Source: Planctomycetota bacterium (GTDB lineage: Bacteria; Planctomycetota; Planctomycetia; Isosphaerales; Isosphaeraceae). Taken from it: a DNA stretch of 51,158 nucleotides. A model generated the notes under the pieces. It was not told the origin of the DNA. It did no database searches and saw only the letters and a program-made list of their open reading frames with translations. Where the stretch lies: the NCBI GenBank assembly GCA_028291545.1, contig JAQGHR010000033.1:1-51158 (forward strand), written 5' to 3'. The translations under genes were made by a program, and so were the position numbers. Below, one piece after another: positions 17,089 to 26,050 of the stretch (positions are counted from its first letter, which is position 1; the number at the start of each line of letters is the position of its first letter).

Positions 17089-17946
17089 TCATTTCGCGAC
17101 CTCCACCTTCGGGTTGAGCTGCCTCTCCAGCCAGCCCAGGATCTCCTGGACGACCTCTTCGCGGCCGATCTCGTTGAGGGGTTCGTGGAGCATGTCGGCG
17201 TAGAGGCGGAGGGTCTTGTCGGGGGAGCCGAGACGCTCGAAGAAGTCGAGCGTGGTCGCGGGATCGACCACGGGGTCGGACCCGCCGATCAGCATAAGGA
17301 CGGGGACGTGGATGGCACTGGCACGGGTGACGAGGTGCTCGCCGCCCTCGACCATGCCGAAGAAGAGCGGGGCGCTGATCTTGCCGTGGCGGAGCAGGTC
17401 GCCCTTGCGTTCGGCCAGGTTCACGGGGTCGCGCGTCAGGTGCTCGTCGGCCACGGTGGAGGTGAGCGTCACGCCCGGGGCGAACTTGCGGAGGAACAGG
17501 CCGGCATAGTACTTGTGCCTGGGCACTTTCGCGGAGATCCGAAGCGACGGGTTCGAGAGGATCAGGCCGTCGATCTCGGGATCGTTCTTGAGCGCCGCAT
17601 GCAGCGCGACCTGGCCGCCGTTGGAGTGCCCGAGGACGAACCGGGGCAGGTCGGGCCGTTGCGCGGAGGCCCAGGTGATGGCGGCGCCGAGGTCGGTGAC
17701 GAAATCGTCGTATCGGGCGATCACGCCGCGCTTGCCGGGGCTGTGGCCGTGTCCGCGGAAGTCGAACGAGAGCACGTCCACCAGGCCAGGCGTCGAGCTG
17801 AGTGTCTCGGCGAGCTCATCGTAACAGCCCGCATGCTCGCCCAGGCCATGGGAGATAACCAACACACCGCGAGGGGCGGTTCCGGGAAAATAGGTCGCCT
17901 TCAATTCCGTTCCATCGGCGGCATGGATCATCGCGTTCGTGGGCAT
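17089..17946 (-). CDS. Alpha/beta hydrolase, monoacylglycerol-lipase-like
   Basis: 285 residues, a single alpha/beta-hydrolase domain without signal peptide. VISHGLGEHAGCYDELA is the oxyanion region typical of the monoacylglycerol lipase/lysophospholipase ('Hydrolase_4') branch, and FDFRGHGHSPGKRG follows. The nucleophile is Ser108 in GHSNGG. The acid is probably Asp224 in GGSDPVVDP and the base His254 in ADMLHEPLNE. Cytosolic hydrolysis of a lipid ester is inferred from the family. AAGGAC lies seven bases before the ATG. It is separated by 37 nt from the upstream methyltransferase gene on the same strand. Confidence 0.85.
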   Translation of the reverse strand: MPTNAMIHAADGTELKATYFPGTAPRGVLVISHGLGEHAGCYDELAETLSSTPGLVDVLSFDFRGHGHSPGKRGVIARYDDFVTDLGAAITWASAQRPDLPRFVLGHSNGGQVALHAALKNDPEIDGLILSNPSLRISAKVPRHKYYAGLFLRKFAPGVTLTSTVADEHLTRDPVNLAERKGDLLRHGKISAPLFFGMVEGGEHLVTRASAIHVPVLMLIGGSDPVVDPATTLDFFERLGSPDKTLRLYADMLHEPLNEIGREEVVQEILGWLERQLNPKVEVAK

Positions 17947-17983
17947 GAGCCGTCCTTGTGGGGCGTGAGCGACACGCCAATTG

Positions 17984-18652
17984 TCATTCGATGAAACGTG
18001 AGATCCAGGTCCAGTGTCGGTCGGAGGTCAAGGCGACATCGTCGGCGGAAAACCCCATCGCCGAGACGATGGCGCGAACCTCGTTTAGCGTCAAGGCCGC
18101 ATGCAGGGAGGCGGCAAGCAAGTCCCTCGCCGACGCGGATTCCCTACCTGCATACATCGTAACCAATTGCTCAAGATGTTCGCTGCTCTCCGGCCTTGCC
18201 AGGTCGCGGCAGAACAGCGTTCCCCCCGGCGCGACCAGGCGTACCATCTCCGCCAGGGCGGCGGCGGGCTCGGGGATGTGGTGGACGATGGAATTGGAAA
18301 TTACCGCCTCGAACGATCGGTCGGGATAGGGAAATCCCTTGGCATCCACCTTTTCGAGCCGGATGCGATCGGTCAGCCCGGCCTCCTGAACATTCTTACG
18401 TCCGAGCGCCAGCATGTGTTCGGCAAGGTCAACGGCCCGGACCATGGCGTTCGGATCAACCCGGCAGAGTTCGAGGGGAATCCGCGCCGTGCCGGTGCCG
18501 ACGTCGAGGATCGTCCCGCCCCGGCAGGGTCCGTGCGAGGCGAGGAAGTCGGCGACGAAGCGGACGTTGACGCCGGAATGATCCATCGCGTCGTATTCGG
18601 CCGCGTCCTCGGCGGTGTCCATCGCCTCGGGTTCGAGCACTCGGGGGATCAT
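17984..18652 (-). CDS. Class I SAM-dependent methyltransferase
   Basis: 222 residues with a Methyltransferase_11/25-type Rossmann core: motif I ILDVGTGTARIPLEL, then RAVDLAEHMLALG (acidic residue for SAM ribose), the FEAVISNSIVHHIPEP region of motif IV, and LVAPGGTLFCRDLARP. The substrate cannot be read from the sequence; the family includes small-molecule and lipid methylases. The start codon overlaps the stop of the DUF4349 lipoprotein gene by 4 nt (ATGA), indicating translational coupling with it. Confidence 0.85.
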   Translation of the reverse strand: MIPRVLEPEAMDTAEDAAEYDAMDHSGVNVRFVADFLASHGPCRGGTILDVGTGTARIPLELCRVDPNAMVRAVDLAEHMLALGRKNVQEAGLTDRIRLEKVDAKGFPYPDRSFEAVISNSIVHHIPEPAAALAEMVRLVAPGGTLFCRDLARPESSEHLEQLVTMYAGRESASARDLLAASLHAALTLNEVRAIVSAMGFSADDVALTSDRHWTWISRFIE

Positions 18653-19590
18653 GCGGGCGTGGGCCTCGGGGTCGGGATCGGTGTTGTCGGGATGCGGCGG
18701 CGGATGCGGCGGATGAGGAACCAGACGAGCAGGCTCAGGACGATCCAGACGGGCAGCCAGGGCAGGATCGAGATGACGAGCAGGGCGAACCCTTCCAGGA
18801 AGTCCTTCAGCCCCTGGATCGAGCTTTCGAAGGTGCGTCTCGCCCGCGTGGCGAAGTTCGGCGCGGTGGCCGGGACGAACCCGATGCGCTCGGTGGCAGT
18901 GATGGTCACGGTCGTCAGGTCGGAGAGGTTCGCGAGCAGGCGGATACGGCCTTCCATGCGCTCGACCTCTTCGCGGACCCGAGAAATCTCCTTCTCGACC
19001 GCGAGGATCTCGATGAGCTTGCCCGTGGACTCCTCCAGGTGCTTGACGAGGCGCCCTTCCTCGACCTTCTTGTTCGTGATCCGGGTCTCCAGGTCATAGA
19101 ACTCCTCGGTCACGTCCTGCGAGTGCACCTGCCTGCGCTGGAGCTCGCCGAGCTTGACCACGGCGTCCAGGAACGAGTCGTACCGCTCGACCGGGATGCG
19201 GATCTTCCAGGTCGCCCGCCGATTGACGCCCGCCGTGCCAGTGACGTCGGTGTCGGCGAGCTGGCCCCCGAACGTCTTCATGGCGGCGACGATGGCGTCC
19301 GACGCCTTGGGGAAATCCTCGACGATGAGGTCCACGTCGGCGGTGTAGATGATCTTGCGGGGGGTGGGCTTGGTCGCGGGTTTGCCAGCGTCACCGCCCT
19401 TTGTGAATTCGGGGTCAAAGATTGGAACTCGATCCCTGGCTTCTCCGCCAGCCGGGGCCGATGCTAACGCGCCGCCGCGAGTGACGCCGGCTTCACCGGT
19501 ACTCGCAACGCTCTTGCTGTTGTCTTCGGCCATCCCACAACCGCAGACGAACACAGCCACGATGATCGAGGGAAGGATTCGCGTAGTCAT
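18649..19590 (-). CDS. DUF4349 lipoprotein with coiled coil and C-terminal membrane helix
   Basis: About 313 residues. The N-terminus MTTRILPSIIVAVFVCGCG is a lipoprotein signal with a lipobox cysteine. The DUF4349 region follows: KIIYTADVDLIVEDFPKASDAIVAAMKTFGGQLADTDV, WKIRIPVERYDSFLDAVVKLGEL, then a coiled coil around residues 165-235 (ETRITNKKVEEGRLVKHLEE; VEKEISRVREEVERMEGRI). A C-terminal membrane helix (LLVISILPWLPVWIVLSLLVWFL) and a basic tail end the protein. Function is unknown; the architecture spans from the envelope to the membrane. The start at 19590 is chosen because GGAG lies just upstream and the lipoprotein signal begins there. It is translationally coupled to the methyltransferase. 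Confidence 0.8.
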   Translation of the reverse strand: MTTRILPSIIVAVFVCGCGMAEDNSKSVASTGEAGVTRGGALASAPAGGEARDRVPIFDPEFTKGGDAGKPATKPTPRKIIYTADVDLIVEDFPKASDAIVAAMKTFGGQLADTDVTGTAGVNRRATWKIRIPVERYDSFLDAVVKLGELQRRQVHSQDVTEEFYDLETRITNKKVEEGRLVKHLEESTGKLIEILAVEKEISRVREEVERMEGRIRLLANLSDLTTVTITATERIGFVPATAPNFATRARRTFESSIQGLKDFLEGFALLVISILPWLPVWIVLSLLVWFLIRRIRRRIPTTPIPTPRPTPA

Positions 19591-19623
19591 GGCGTTCTCC
19601 ATTCGCCCCAACGATGGGGAAGA

Positions 19624-19647
19624 CATGCTCACGTCTTTGTGAGCATG
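19624..19647. repeat. Perfect 9-bp stem-loop upstream of DUF4349 gene
   Basis: CATGCTCAC (19624-19632) and GTGAGCATG (19639-19647) flank a six-base loop. It lies between the stop of the TIM-barrel gene and the start of the DUF4349 gene, both on the minus strand. No T-run follows on that strand, so it may be a dispersed palindrome rather than an intrinsic terminator. Confidence 0.6.
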
Positions 19648-19684
19648 CCACCCTGAATACGTAGATTGCATGTCGCCGGTGGGA

Positions 19685-20524
19685 TCAAAGTCCTTCCGCC
19701 GCCTTCTTTTCGGCCTTGAGGCAGGCGCGGATGTCGTCCATGGGCATGGCCTCGCTCTCTTCGTATTCGAGCGCGAGATTGTAGTTATATTTCCGCTTGG
19801 CCAGTTGCTTGAGCAGCTCGGTCAGGCGGAGGTCGCCTTCGCCCAGGATCTTGAACTCGGTGGCGTTCTTCACGTCCTTGAGGTGGACGCCGTAGATGCG
19901 CTTGTCGAAGACCTCGACGGCGCGGACGGGGTCTTCCTTGGAGCGGAGGAAGTGGCCGGTGTCGATGCAGCAGCCGATCTTGGGCGAGTGGTCCTTGATC
20001 GCGGCCATGATGTCGTCGATCTTCGCCCACTTGTGGCCGGGTCCGTGGTTGTGGATGCCGACGGGGATGCCGTACTCCTCGGTCAACTTGTCGAGGTTGT
20101 CGAACGAGTCGGGGCTCGGGTCGCAGGAGATGTAGGACAGGCCGATCGCCTTGCCGAACTCGAACAGCTTGCGGTTAGCGTCCATGTCCTTGCCGAAACC
20201 AACGACGCCGAAGCCGGTGACCTTCACGTCGTACGATTCGGCCTTCTTCCGCATCGCGTCGGCCTTGGAGACGTCGGCGGGGATGTGGGCGGGGAAGGAT
20301 TCCCAGTAGTGGAGGCCCAGCTCCTTGGTCTTGGCCAGGGCGTCGTCGAGCTTGAAGTGCCGGAGCGAATAGCTTTGCAGCCCCATGCGGAACGGCCCGT
20401 AGGGCGAGTCGGCCGGCGTGTCGGCGGCGCCGGCGAAGCGGCCCAGGGTCAGCGCCCCGGCGGCGGCGAGGCCGGCGGCCAGGGCATCACGCCTGGTCAG
20501 GAGGCGCGGTGAAAAGGCGTCCAT
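19685..20524 (-). CDS. Tat-exported sugar phosphate isomerase/epimerase-like TIM-barrel protein
   Basis: 279 residues. The N-terminus LLTRRDALAAGLAAAGALTLG is a twin-arginine signal, so the protein is probably folded with a metal cofactor before export. The body follows the xylose-isomerase-like TIM barrel (AP endonuclease 2 family): LQSYSLRHF, GLHYWESFPAHIP, GIHNHGPGHKW, and the metal-ligand region GCCIDTGHFLRS and YGVHLKDVKN. Planctomycetes carry many such exported proteins, presumably for carbohydrate breakdown; the substrate is unknown. A GGGAG sequence lies about ten bases upstream of the ATG. Divergent from the FHA gene. Confidence 0.85.
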   Translation of the reverse strand: MDAFSPRLLTRRDALAAGLAAAGALTLGRFAGAADTPADSPYGPFRMGLQSYSLRHFKLDDALAKTKELGLHYWESFPAHIPADVSKADAMRKKAESYDVKVTGFGVVGFGKDMDANRKLFEFGKAIGLSYISCDPSPDSFDNLDKLTEEYGIPVGIHNHGPGHKWAKIDDIMAAIKDHSPKIGCCIDTGHFLRSKEDPVRAVEVFDKRIYGVHLKDVKNATEFKILGEGDLRLTELLKQLAKRKYNYNLALEYEESEAMPMDDIRACLKAEKKAAEGL

Positions 20525-20710
20525 GAAGTGCTCTCCCGGTGGGTAGAATCCCGAACGTCACAACCCCGGCCCGAGGCTATCCGAACGGGGGGCGCGACGC
20601 CAGAGGCCGGAGCGGGTTGTCCGGCGGTGTCACGAAAGCTATCATGGCGCGTACCGATTTATCGGAGGCCGCTGCGCGTCGTGATCTCGGCCTGTGGGGA
20701 GGGACCTGCC

Positions 20711-21322
20711 ATGATGAGTCCGCGTAAGAGTTTGGGTGTGATGCTTCCCCTGGGAGGCGGAGACCCGATCCCGCTCAAGAAGGACGAGCTGGTAATCGGC
20801 CGTCGCCCGAACTGCGACATCCGGCTCGACTTCGAGAATATTTCGGGTAAGCACTGTATGCTCAAATTCATCCGTGGCACCTGGCACGTCCGCGACCTGG
20901 GCAGCACGAACGGCACCACCGTCGATGGCCTGCGGATCTCCAGCGAGCACGGCCTGCTACCGGACAACGAGCTTGGCATCGCCGGCCATTTCTTCCGCCT
21001 GGAATACGATGCCGCCGCGCCCACCTCGGTGATGGACGCGAACATGATCCTGGAAGAGGAGATGGCCGAGACACCTCGGCTGCACTCCCTGATGGAGCTG
21101 GCCGGACTGGAGAATACCGACGCCCCGGTCCGCCGCTCTCCGTCGGCTCGCACGCCCAAAGCCCCGGAGCGGGTCGCTCGCCCGATGTCTGAAGACGCGG
21201 GCTTCTCGGACGATCACGGCCTGCGTGACGCTCCCGAGCCCGAAATCGTGACGGCGACCGACGACGACTTCTTCGAGATGATCAAGGGCGACGTCAAGAA
21301 CGATCCACCCAAGCGGAAATGA
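20711..21322 (+). CDS. FHA-domain protein
   Basis: About 203 residues. The N-terminal half is a forkhead-associated phosphothreonine-binding domain: VIGRRPNCDIRL, then SGKHCMLKFIRGTWHVRDLGSTNGTTVDG, with the conserved Gly-Arg, Ser, His and Asn residues. The C-terminal half is acidic and low-complexity, with Ser/Thr that a kinase could modify. It probably docks a Ser/Thr-phosphorylated partner; genomes of this type encode many such kinases. The frame is open upstream to 20528, but the ATG at 20711 with a purine-rich GGGGAGGGA sequence starts the protein just before the FHA domain. Confidence 0.85.
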   Translation: MMSPRKSLGVMLPLGGGDPIPLKKDELVIGRRPNCDIRLDFENISGKHCMLKFIRGTWHVRDLGSTNGTTVDGLRISSEHGLLPDNELGIAGHFFRLEYDAAAPTSVMDANMILEEEMAETPRLHSLMELAGLENTDAPVRRSPSARTPKAPERVARPMSEDAGFSDDHGLRDAPEPEIVTATDDDFFEMIKGDVKNDPPKRK

Positions 21323-21351
21323 GGATACGGACCGATCCGCTCCTTCCGCGA

Positions 21352-22329
21352 TCACTTGATCAGCTTCGCCAGGGCCTTCTCCAGGGCGGCCCCGCGAAGT
21401 TCCAGGCGGACGATCGTGCCGTCCGGCCCAACCAGAAAGGTCGCCGGGATCGTATTGACGGCAAACGCGTCGACGACATCCCCGCCGCAGGAGGCATTGT
21501 GGACCTGGCGCCACGGCATGGCGTGCGTCTTGAGGAAGTCGTTCAGCGGAGCTGTCGTCTCGTCGAGGCTCACGGAGAGGACCTCGAACCCCCGGTCGTG
21601 ATAGGTCTTGTAAGCGGCCTGGAGGTTGGGTAGCTCGGCCACGCACGGGGCGCACCAGGTGGCCCAGAAATCGACGAGGACATACTTGCCCTTGTAGTCC
21701 GAGAGTCGGAACGTCACGCCCGCGCGATCCCGGACGGGGAAGTTCGGGGCGGGCTTGCCGACCATCGCGATTCGTTCGAGGTCGTCCTTGACCTTGGCGC
21801 GGAGACGGGCGTTCTCGCCGAATCGGTCGAGGAGGGCGTCGTATACCTGCTTCGCGACCTCGTGCTCGCCGGCCACCATCGCGGCCGAAGCGAGCGAGTC
21901 GGCGAAATTCGAGGCGAATTCCTCCTGCTCGTCCTGGTCGAGCGCCTTCATGAGGCTCTTGTACTCGACGGCCGCATCGGCAAACTTGCCGTCCTGGGCG
22001 CGGGCCATCGTCGCGACGATCTGCGCCATTGGCCGCACCGCGCCGGCGGGATGATCGGCAAGATACGACCGGGCGATCCTGTCGTGATCCAGGAACCAAT
22101 CGTGCTGGATCACCTTTTCAAACAAGGCCATGTAGGCCTGTTCCAGGTCGTCGGCCTTGGGATTCTTCTCCGCATACTCGACGAGCTCGCGGACCAGGCG
22201 GCGATCGTGGGCTTCGAGGAGTTCGGAGACCTTCTTGTATGGCGGACCTGCGGCCGGGGCCTGCGCTCGGAGGAAGGCCGCCGAGCCTACGATCAAGCCG
22301 AGCGCGAGGAGGCGGGAGGCGCGGGACAT
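21352..22329 (-). CDS. Exported TlpA-like thioredoxin-domain protein
   Basis: About 325 residues with a signal peptide (MSRASRLLALGLIVGSAAFLRAQA). Residues 31-185 form a helical, TPR-like or coiled region. From about residue 190 the TlpA/AhpC-TSA thioredoxin fold begins: VGKPAPNFPVRDRAGVTFRLSDYKGK, VLVDFWATWCAPCVAELPNL with the CxxC at 226-229, and IPATFLVGPDGTIVRL with the cis-proline. It probably acts as a periplasmic thiol-disulfide reductase in cofactor or protein maturation. The start at 22329 gives the signal peptide; the longer open frame upstream overlaps the sugar-transferase region and lacks support. Confidence 0.85.
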   Translation of the reverse strand: MSRASRLLALGLIVGSAAFLRAQAPAAGPPYKKVSELLEAHDRRLVRELVEYAEKNPKADDLEQAYMALFEKVIQHDWFLDHDRIARSYLADHPAGAVRPMAQIVATMARAQDGKFADAAVEYKSLMKALDQDEQEEFASNFADSLASAAMVAGEHEVAKQVYDALLDRFGENARLRAKVKDDLERIAMVGKPAPNFPVRDRAGVTFRLSDYKGKYVLVDFWATWCAPCVAELPNLQAAYKTYHDRGFEVLSVSLDETTAPLNDFLKTHAMPWRQVHNASCGGDVVDAFAVNTIPATFLVGPDGTIVRLELRGAALEKALAKLIK

Positions 22330-22457
22330 GGCAGGAGGGTCCTTCTCGGGCGCGGGGTGCGATCCATCGCGATCGGATCGGGAGGGAGAGAAACCTGGAT
22401 CGAGGATGGCGTTTATCAAGGCGATCCGCAAGGGCATTCCGCCCTCGTCAGGACCGG

Positions 22458-23138
22458 TCAGCAGCCGGCAATGCCCGGGGCGGAGGTGCCCCCCATGTCC
22501 GCCGATGGCCGCGAATAGCCGGATGGCGCGGGGGCGTAGGCGTTGCATCCGAAGAGAGCGGTGGGGATGGTACGCAGGAGGATTCGAGCATCCAGGCCCA
22601 GGCTCGGGCCATCGACGTAACGCACGTCCCACTCGATGCGATCGGCCCAGGGGATGGCGTTGCGGCCGTTGATCTGGGACAAACCCGTGATGCCCGGGCG
22701 GACGAGCAGGCGGCGCGACTGGCGCTCGTCGCAGAGTTGATTCTCCCAGGCGAGCAGGGGCCGGGGACCGATCAAGCTCATCTCGCCCCGAAGGACATTC
22801 ACCAACTGGGGCAGCTCATCGAGCCCCGTCCTCCGCAACATCCGGCCGACACGCGTGATCCTCGGGTCGTCGGCCGTCGCTTCCTTGTTGATCGCGATCG
22901 TATCGGATGGCGTCATCGTTCTAAACTTGAACACGCGAAACGGCTTGCCGTATCGACCCGTACGCTCCTGGATGAAGAGGATCGGGCCGGAGGAGCCGAT
23001 TTGAACCAGCGCCGCGACCAGCGCGAACACAGGGGCCAGCAGGACCAAGGCCAGGAGCGACCCGGTGACGTCGATCGCGCGCTTGGCCGACGAGGTTTCG
23101 ACGAGGTCCGAATCGAGCGGCATTCCGGCCATCTCCAT
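22458..23138 (-). CDS. Initiating sugar-phosphate transferase (polyprenol phosphate glycosylphosphotransferase)
   Basis: About 226 residues with the short WcaJ/PglC-type catalytic domain (PF02397-like). AKRAIDVTGSLLALVLLAPVFALVAALVQ is the re-entrant membrane helix, followed by GPILFIQERTGRYGKPFRVFKFRTM, DPRITRVGRMLRRTGLDELPQLVNVLRGEMSLIGPRP with the catalytic Asp-Glu pair, and RPGITGLSQINGR. It transfers a sugar phosphate to undecaprenyl phosphate at the inner membrane, the first step of exopolysaccharide or O-antigen assembly. The start is uncertain: a TTG at 23156 is in frame, and the ATG at 23138 has no clear ribosome-binding site. It is downstream of the GT4 gene with less than 30 nt between them. 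Confidence 0.85.
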   Translation of the reverse strand: MEMAGMPLDSDLVETSSAKRAIDVTGSLLALVLLAPVFALVAALVQIGSSGPILFIQERTGRYGKPFRVFKFRTMTPSDTIAINKEATADDPRITRVGRMLRRTGLDELPQLVNVLRGEMSLIGPRPLLAWENQLCDERQSRRLLVRPGITGLSQINGRNAIPWADRIEWDVRYVDGPSLGLDARILLRTIPTALFGCNAYAPAPSGYSRPSADMGGTSAPGIAGC

Positions 23139-23165
23139 TGAGGGCGGTTTCAGCAAATACCATTC

Positions 23166-24587
23166 TCACGAGGCCTTCCGCATCCGCGACGGTGTCGGGA
23201 CCACCAGCCGGCCTGCCGACAGCGCCGGGCGTGGCACCGGCAGGGGCCTGACGGCGGGCGTGCCCAGGAGCTCGCCGATCATCCAACCCCAGCGGTCGCA
23301 ACAGCCTTCGCGCTCGAAGTCGGAGAGGAAGGCCTCGCGACCGCTCCGGCCCATCCGGGCGGCGGCCTCGGGGTCGGCGGCCAGGAGTTCGAGGGCTTCG
23401 ACCACGGCGTCGGTTTCGCCCAGGCGGATCGTGTGGCCGCAGCCGCTCTCGCGGATCGTGTCGGCCGTCTCGCAGTGCTCCGGACCCACGAACAGGGCAG
23501 GGCGGCTCGAGGCCATCGCGCCGTAGAGCTTGCACGGGACGACGATCCCCGTCATCTCGCGACGCATGGACATGAGATGCACGTCGGCAAGCGACAGCGA
23601 GGCGTGCAACTGCTCGCGGGGGAAGTAGTCCAGCAGGCGGACATTGTCCAGCCCGTGGGCCTCCTTCGCCGCCAGGACTTCCTTCTTGCGAGGGCCGTCG
23701 CCGACGAAGAGGAACACCATGTCGTCGCGATCCTTCAACCGGCGGGCCGCTTCCAGGAAGTCATCAAACGCGTGGGCCAGGCCCATGTTGCCCGAGTACA
23801 TGGCGACGAACTTGTCGCCAAGGCCGAGGGACTCTCGAAGCGGGTGCCCCTGGCGGGGCATCGGATAAATCTCGTCGCGACGGCTCCAGACGTGGATCGT
23901 CTCGATTCGGCCCGGCCGCACGTGCTTGGCGGCGATCCGGTCGGCCATGTAGGGGCCGAGGACGACGACGCGATCGGCCGCGCGGTGGACGGCGTCGGAG
24001 AGCCACGCAAGGGCGGCGATGACGGGATTCTTCCTCGGCATGATCCCCAGCGCGATGCCCGCGTCGGGGTGCAGATCCATGCTCCAGAAGACGTGCTTCG
24101 TCCCCTTCAGTCGGCCCAGGATCACGCCGATCAGCCCGATGATCGGCGGCGTGGTGAGCGTGATCGAGACGTCGCAACGGGGCAGGGTGATCGCCCGGGA
24201 GAGGGCGCGGGCGTAGAAGCTCAGGTAGTCGGCCATCCGTCGGGCGAACGATCGGCGCCCCAGCGCCGTCGAACCCACGCGGTGGATGTGGACGCCGTTG
24301 TGGACCTCGTCCGCGGGAACGTGTGCGCGGTTGCCCTGGTAGCCGCCCTTGCAGCAGAGGACGTGGCATTCGTAGCCGCGATTGGCCAGCGACTCGGCGA
24401 GGTCCGTCAGGTGCTGGGCCGTGCTCGCGTTATCGGGCCAGTAGTACTGGTTGATGAAGAGGATCTTGGCGGGGTTCCCCGAGGTCCCCGCCGCCTCGCG
24501 ACCGAGCGGACCGGCGAGTGCCCCGGTCTGGCTCTGATCGGCTCGTAGACGTCGCGAACCGCTCCAGAGACGCGTCCATGCGCTCAT
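23166..24587 (-). CDS. Glycosyltransferase family 4 (WbuB-like)
   Basis: About 473 residues with a GT-B fold. The N-terminal Rossmann domain begins ILFINQYYWPDNASTAQHLTDLAESL, typical of WbuB-type sugar transferases in O-antigen or exopolysaccharide clusters. The donor-binding lobe has FVAMYSGNMGLAHAFDDFLEAA, VFLFVGDGPRKKEV and the acidic EX7E-like stretch near MTGIVVPCKLYGAMASSRPALF. The first 40 residues are not conserved in type, so the true start may be internal, although AAGGAC precedes the ATG at 24587. It likely adds a sugar to the lipid-linked product of the adjacent initiating transferase. Confidence 0.85.
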   Translation of the reverse strand: MSAWTRLWSGSRRLRADQSQTGALAGPLGREAAGTSGNPAKILFINQYYWPDNASTAQHLTDLAESLANRGYECHVLCCKGGYQGNRAHVPADEVHNGVHIHRVGSTALGRRSFARRMADYLSFYARALSRAITLPRCDVSITLTTPPIIGLIGVILGRLKGTKHVFWSMDLHPDAGIALGIMPRKNPVIAALAWLSDAVHRAADRVVVLGPYMADRIAAKHVRPGRIETIHVWSRRDEIYPMPRQGHPLRESLGLGDKFVAMYSGNMGLAHAFDDFLEAARRLKDRDDMVFLFVGDGPRKKEVLAAKEAHGLDNVRLLDYFPREQLHASLSLADVHLMSMRREMTGIVVPCKLYGAMASSRPALFVGPEHCETADTIRESGCGHTIRLGETDAVVEALELLAADPEAAARMGRSGREAFLSDFEREGCCDRWGWMIGELLGTPAVRPLPVPRPALSAGRLVVPTPSRMRKAS

Positions 24588-24603
24588 CGTTGGCGTCCTT
24601 ATC

Positions 24604-24661
24604 TAGGGTGGGAGAGAGCCACCATATTCGGATCCGGGGACGGTGGATGGAAACCACCCTA
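24604..24661. repeat. Palindromic element with TAGGGTGG / CCACCCTA ends
   Basis: TAGGGTGG (24604-24611) pairs with CCACCCTA (24654-24661), with further inner complementarity between GCCACC and GGTGG. It fills the gap between the GT4 start and the stop of the epimerase gene. The ends resemble those of the palindromes at 26051 and 45780. Confidence 0.55.
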
Positions 24662-24666
24662 CATGA

Positions 24667-25629
24667 TCACCACTTCTGATCGGCCATCGTCTTGTTGGCC
24701 CGATACCAGGCCACGGTCTTCGCCAGCCCGTCACGGAGCGAGGTCGGCGGCGTCCAGCCTTCCAGGACTTGCTTCATCCGCGTCACGTCCAGCACCTTCA
24801 GCGGGGCGCCGTCGGGCTTGTCCGTGAGCCAGGTCATCTTGCCCTTGAACTGCACCACGTCGTTGAGCGTCTCGGCCAGCTCGCGGATGGAGGTGCCGAT
24901 GCCTGTGCCGAGGTTCAAGGGCGTGGAGCAATCGTCGTACGTTTCCGCCGCGAGAACGATCGCATCGGCGCAATCCTCGACGTAGATGAACTCCCGAACG
25001 GCCTTGCCGGTCCCCCAGACTTCCACGCTCGGCGCCTTGTTCATATCCGCCTCGACCCACTTGCGGACGAGGGCCGCGACGACGTGCGAGCGATCGGGAT
25101 TGTAGCTGTCTCCGGGACCATAGAGGTTGGTCAGGATCAGGTGGATCGAGTCCAGGCCATACTGCTTCTTGTACGCCTGCGCCTGCACGGCCATCATCTT
25201 CTTCGTGAGGCCATAATTGACCACGCTCGCATGGCACGGACCGGCCCAGAGGTCGGATTCCTTCAGGTGTCCTTCCAGATAGCCCGGATAGCTGCATGCC
25301 GTGCCGATCGCGACGAACTTCTTCACGTTGGCCAGCCTAGCCGCCTCCATGATGTTCGCGCCCATCACGAGGTTGCTGTAGTACAGCGTCGCCGGTTGGG
25401 TCTGATTGATCCCGATCCCGCCGTAGTAGGCGGCGGCGTGGAAGAGGTGATCGCAAGGATGTTCGAGCAGGCATCTGAGGCAAGCGTCGAGCGACGTGAG
25501 GTTGTAGTCTCGCTGTCGGGGGACGAACACCTTCGCGCCGAGCGATTCGAGACGCTTGACGAGATGTTGACCGAGGAAGCCGGCGCCGCCGGTGACGGTG
25601 ACGCGTTTGTCGGACCAGAAGCTGTGCAT
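24667..25629 (-). CDS. GDP-L-fucose synthase-like NAD(P)-dependent epimerase/reductase
   Basis: 320 residues, an extended short-chain dehydrogenase. The NAD(P) site is TGGAGFLG (13-20). FHAAAYYGGIGINQTQPATLYYSNLVMG and FVAIGTACSYPG match GDP-L-fucose synthase (Fcl) signatures, including the Ser-Cys/Tyr-Pro region. The catalytic Tyr139-Lys143 pair lies in NYGLTKK. NLYGPGDSYNPDRSHVVAALVRK is also typical. It would make an activated deoxy sugar for the surface polysaccharide. The partner GDP-mannose dehydratase is not in the window, so fucose specificity is probable rather than proven. AAGGAAGG lies eight bases before the ATG. Confidence 0.85.
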   Translation of the reverse strand: MHSFWSDKRVTVTGGAGFLGQHLVKRLESLGAKVFVPRQRDYNLTSLDACLRCLLEHPCDHLFHAAAYYGGIGINQTQPATLYYSNLVMGANIMEAARLANVKKFVAIGTACSYPGYLEGHLKESDLWAGPCHASVVNYGLTKKMMAVQAQAYKKQYGLDSIHLILTNLYGPGDSYNPDRSHVVAALVRKWVEADMNKAPSVEVWGTGKAVREFIYVEDCADAIVLAAETYDDCSTPLNLGTGIGTSIRELAETLNDVVQFKGKMTWLTDKPDGAPLKVLDVTRMKQVLEGWTPPTSLRDGLAKTVAWYRANKTMADQKW

Positions 25630-25651
25630 GGTGGCAACCTTCCTTGGCGGA

Positions 25652-26038
25652 TCAGAATGGCAGAATCAAGCGATCTCGGTAGCGATGACTCTCGTTTTGA
25701 TGAAAAATCGCTATGCCTCGATAACGCTTAATCACCTCGTCCAGCCATGTGGCCTCGTCTGTCCATGAGTTGGGTGGCGGATCGGGTGTGTCCTGGAGAA
25801 AAGTTTGGTTGTAAGCTCGATCCCGATTCATTGGCTCGTAGGTTGTTCGATCTGATTGTTGCAGACAGTAGGTTCTTCGTTTCGATGCCCGCTCGACTCT
25901 GCGCAGGCATTCGGCGACGAAACGGGCGTGTTGGTCTCGCTGTTTTCGATCGGGCGATTCTCGAATACGAGCGAATACGACGGCCAAGACTGCGATGATC
26001 GCGAGGAGGCCCCACAACCGGATTTTTCGCTTGACCAT
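25652..26038 (-). CDS. Small membrane-anchored protein of unknown function
   Basis: 128 residues, not recognised. Residues 7-24 (RLWGLLAIIAVLAVVFAR) form one membrane helix behind a basic start, giving an N-in orientation. The rest is hydrophilic and rich in Arg, Asp and Tyr, with 'WTDEATWLDEVIKRYRGIAIFH' likely helical. Its DNA is less GC-rich than the neighbours. No ribosome-binding site is visible, and a 12-bp hairpin lies just upstream. Since it sits between two sugar epimerase genes it could be a recent insertion or a rapidly evolving gene. It may not be expressed. Confidence 0.45.
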   Translation of the reverse strand: MVKRKIRLWGLLAIIAVLAVVFARIRESPDRKQRDQHARFVAECLRRVERASKRRTYCLQQSDRTTYEPMNRDRAYNQTFLQDTPDPPPNSWTDEATWLDEVIKRYRGIAIFHQNESHRYRDRLILPF

Positions 26039-26050
26039 TGAATCGGCCCC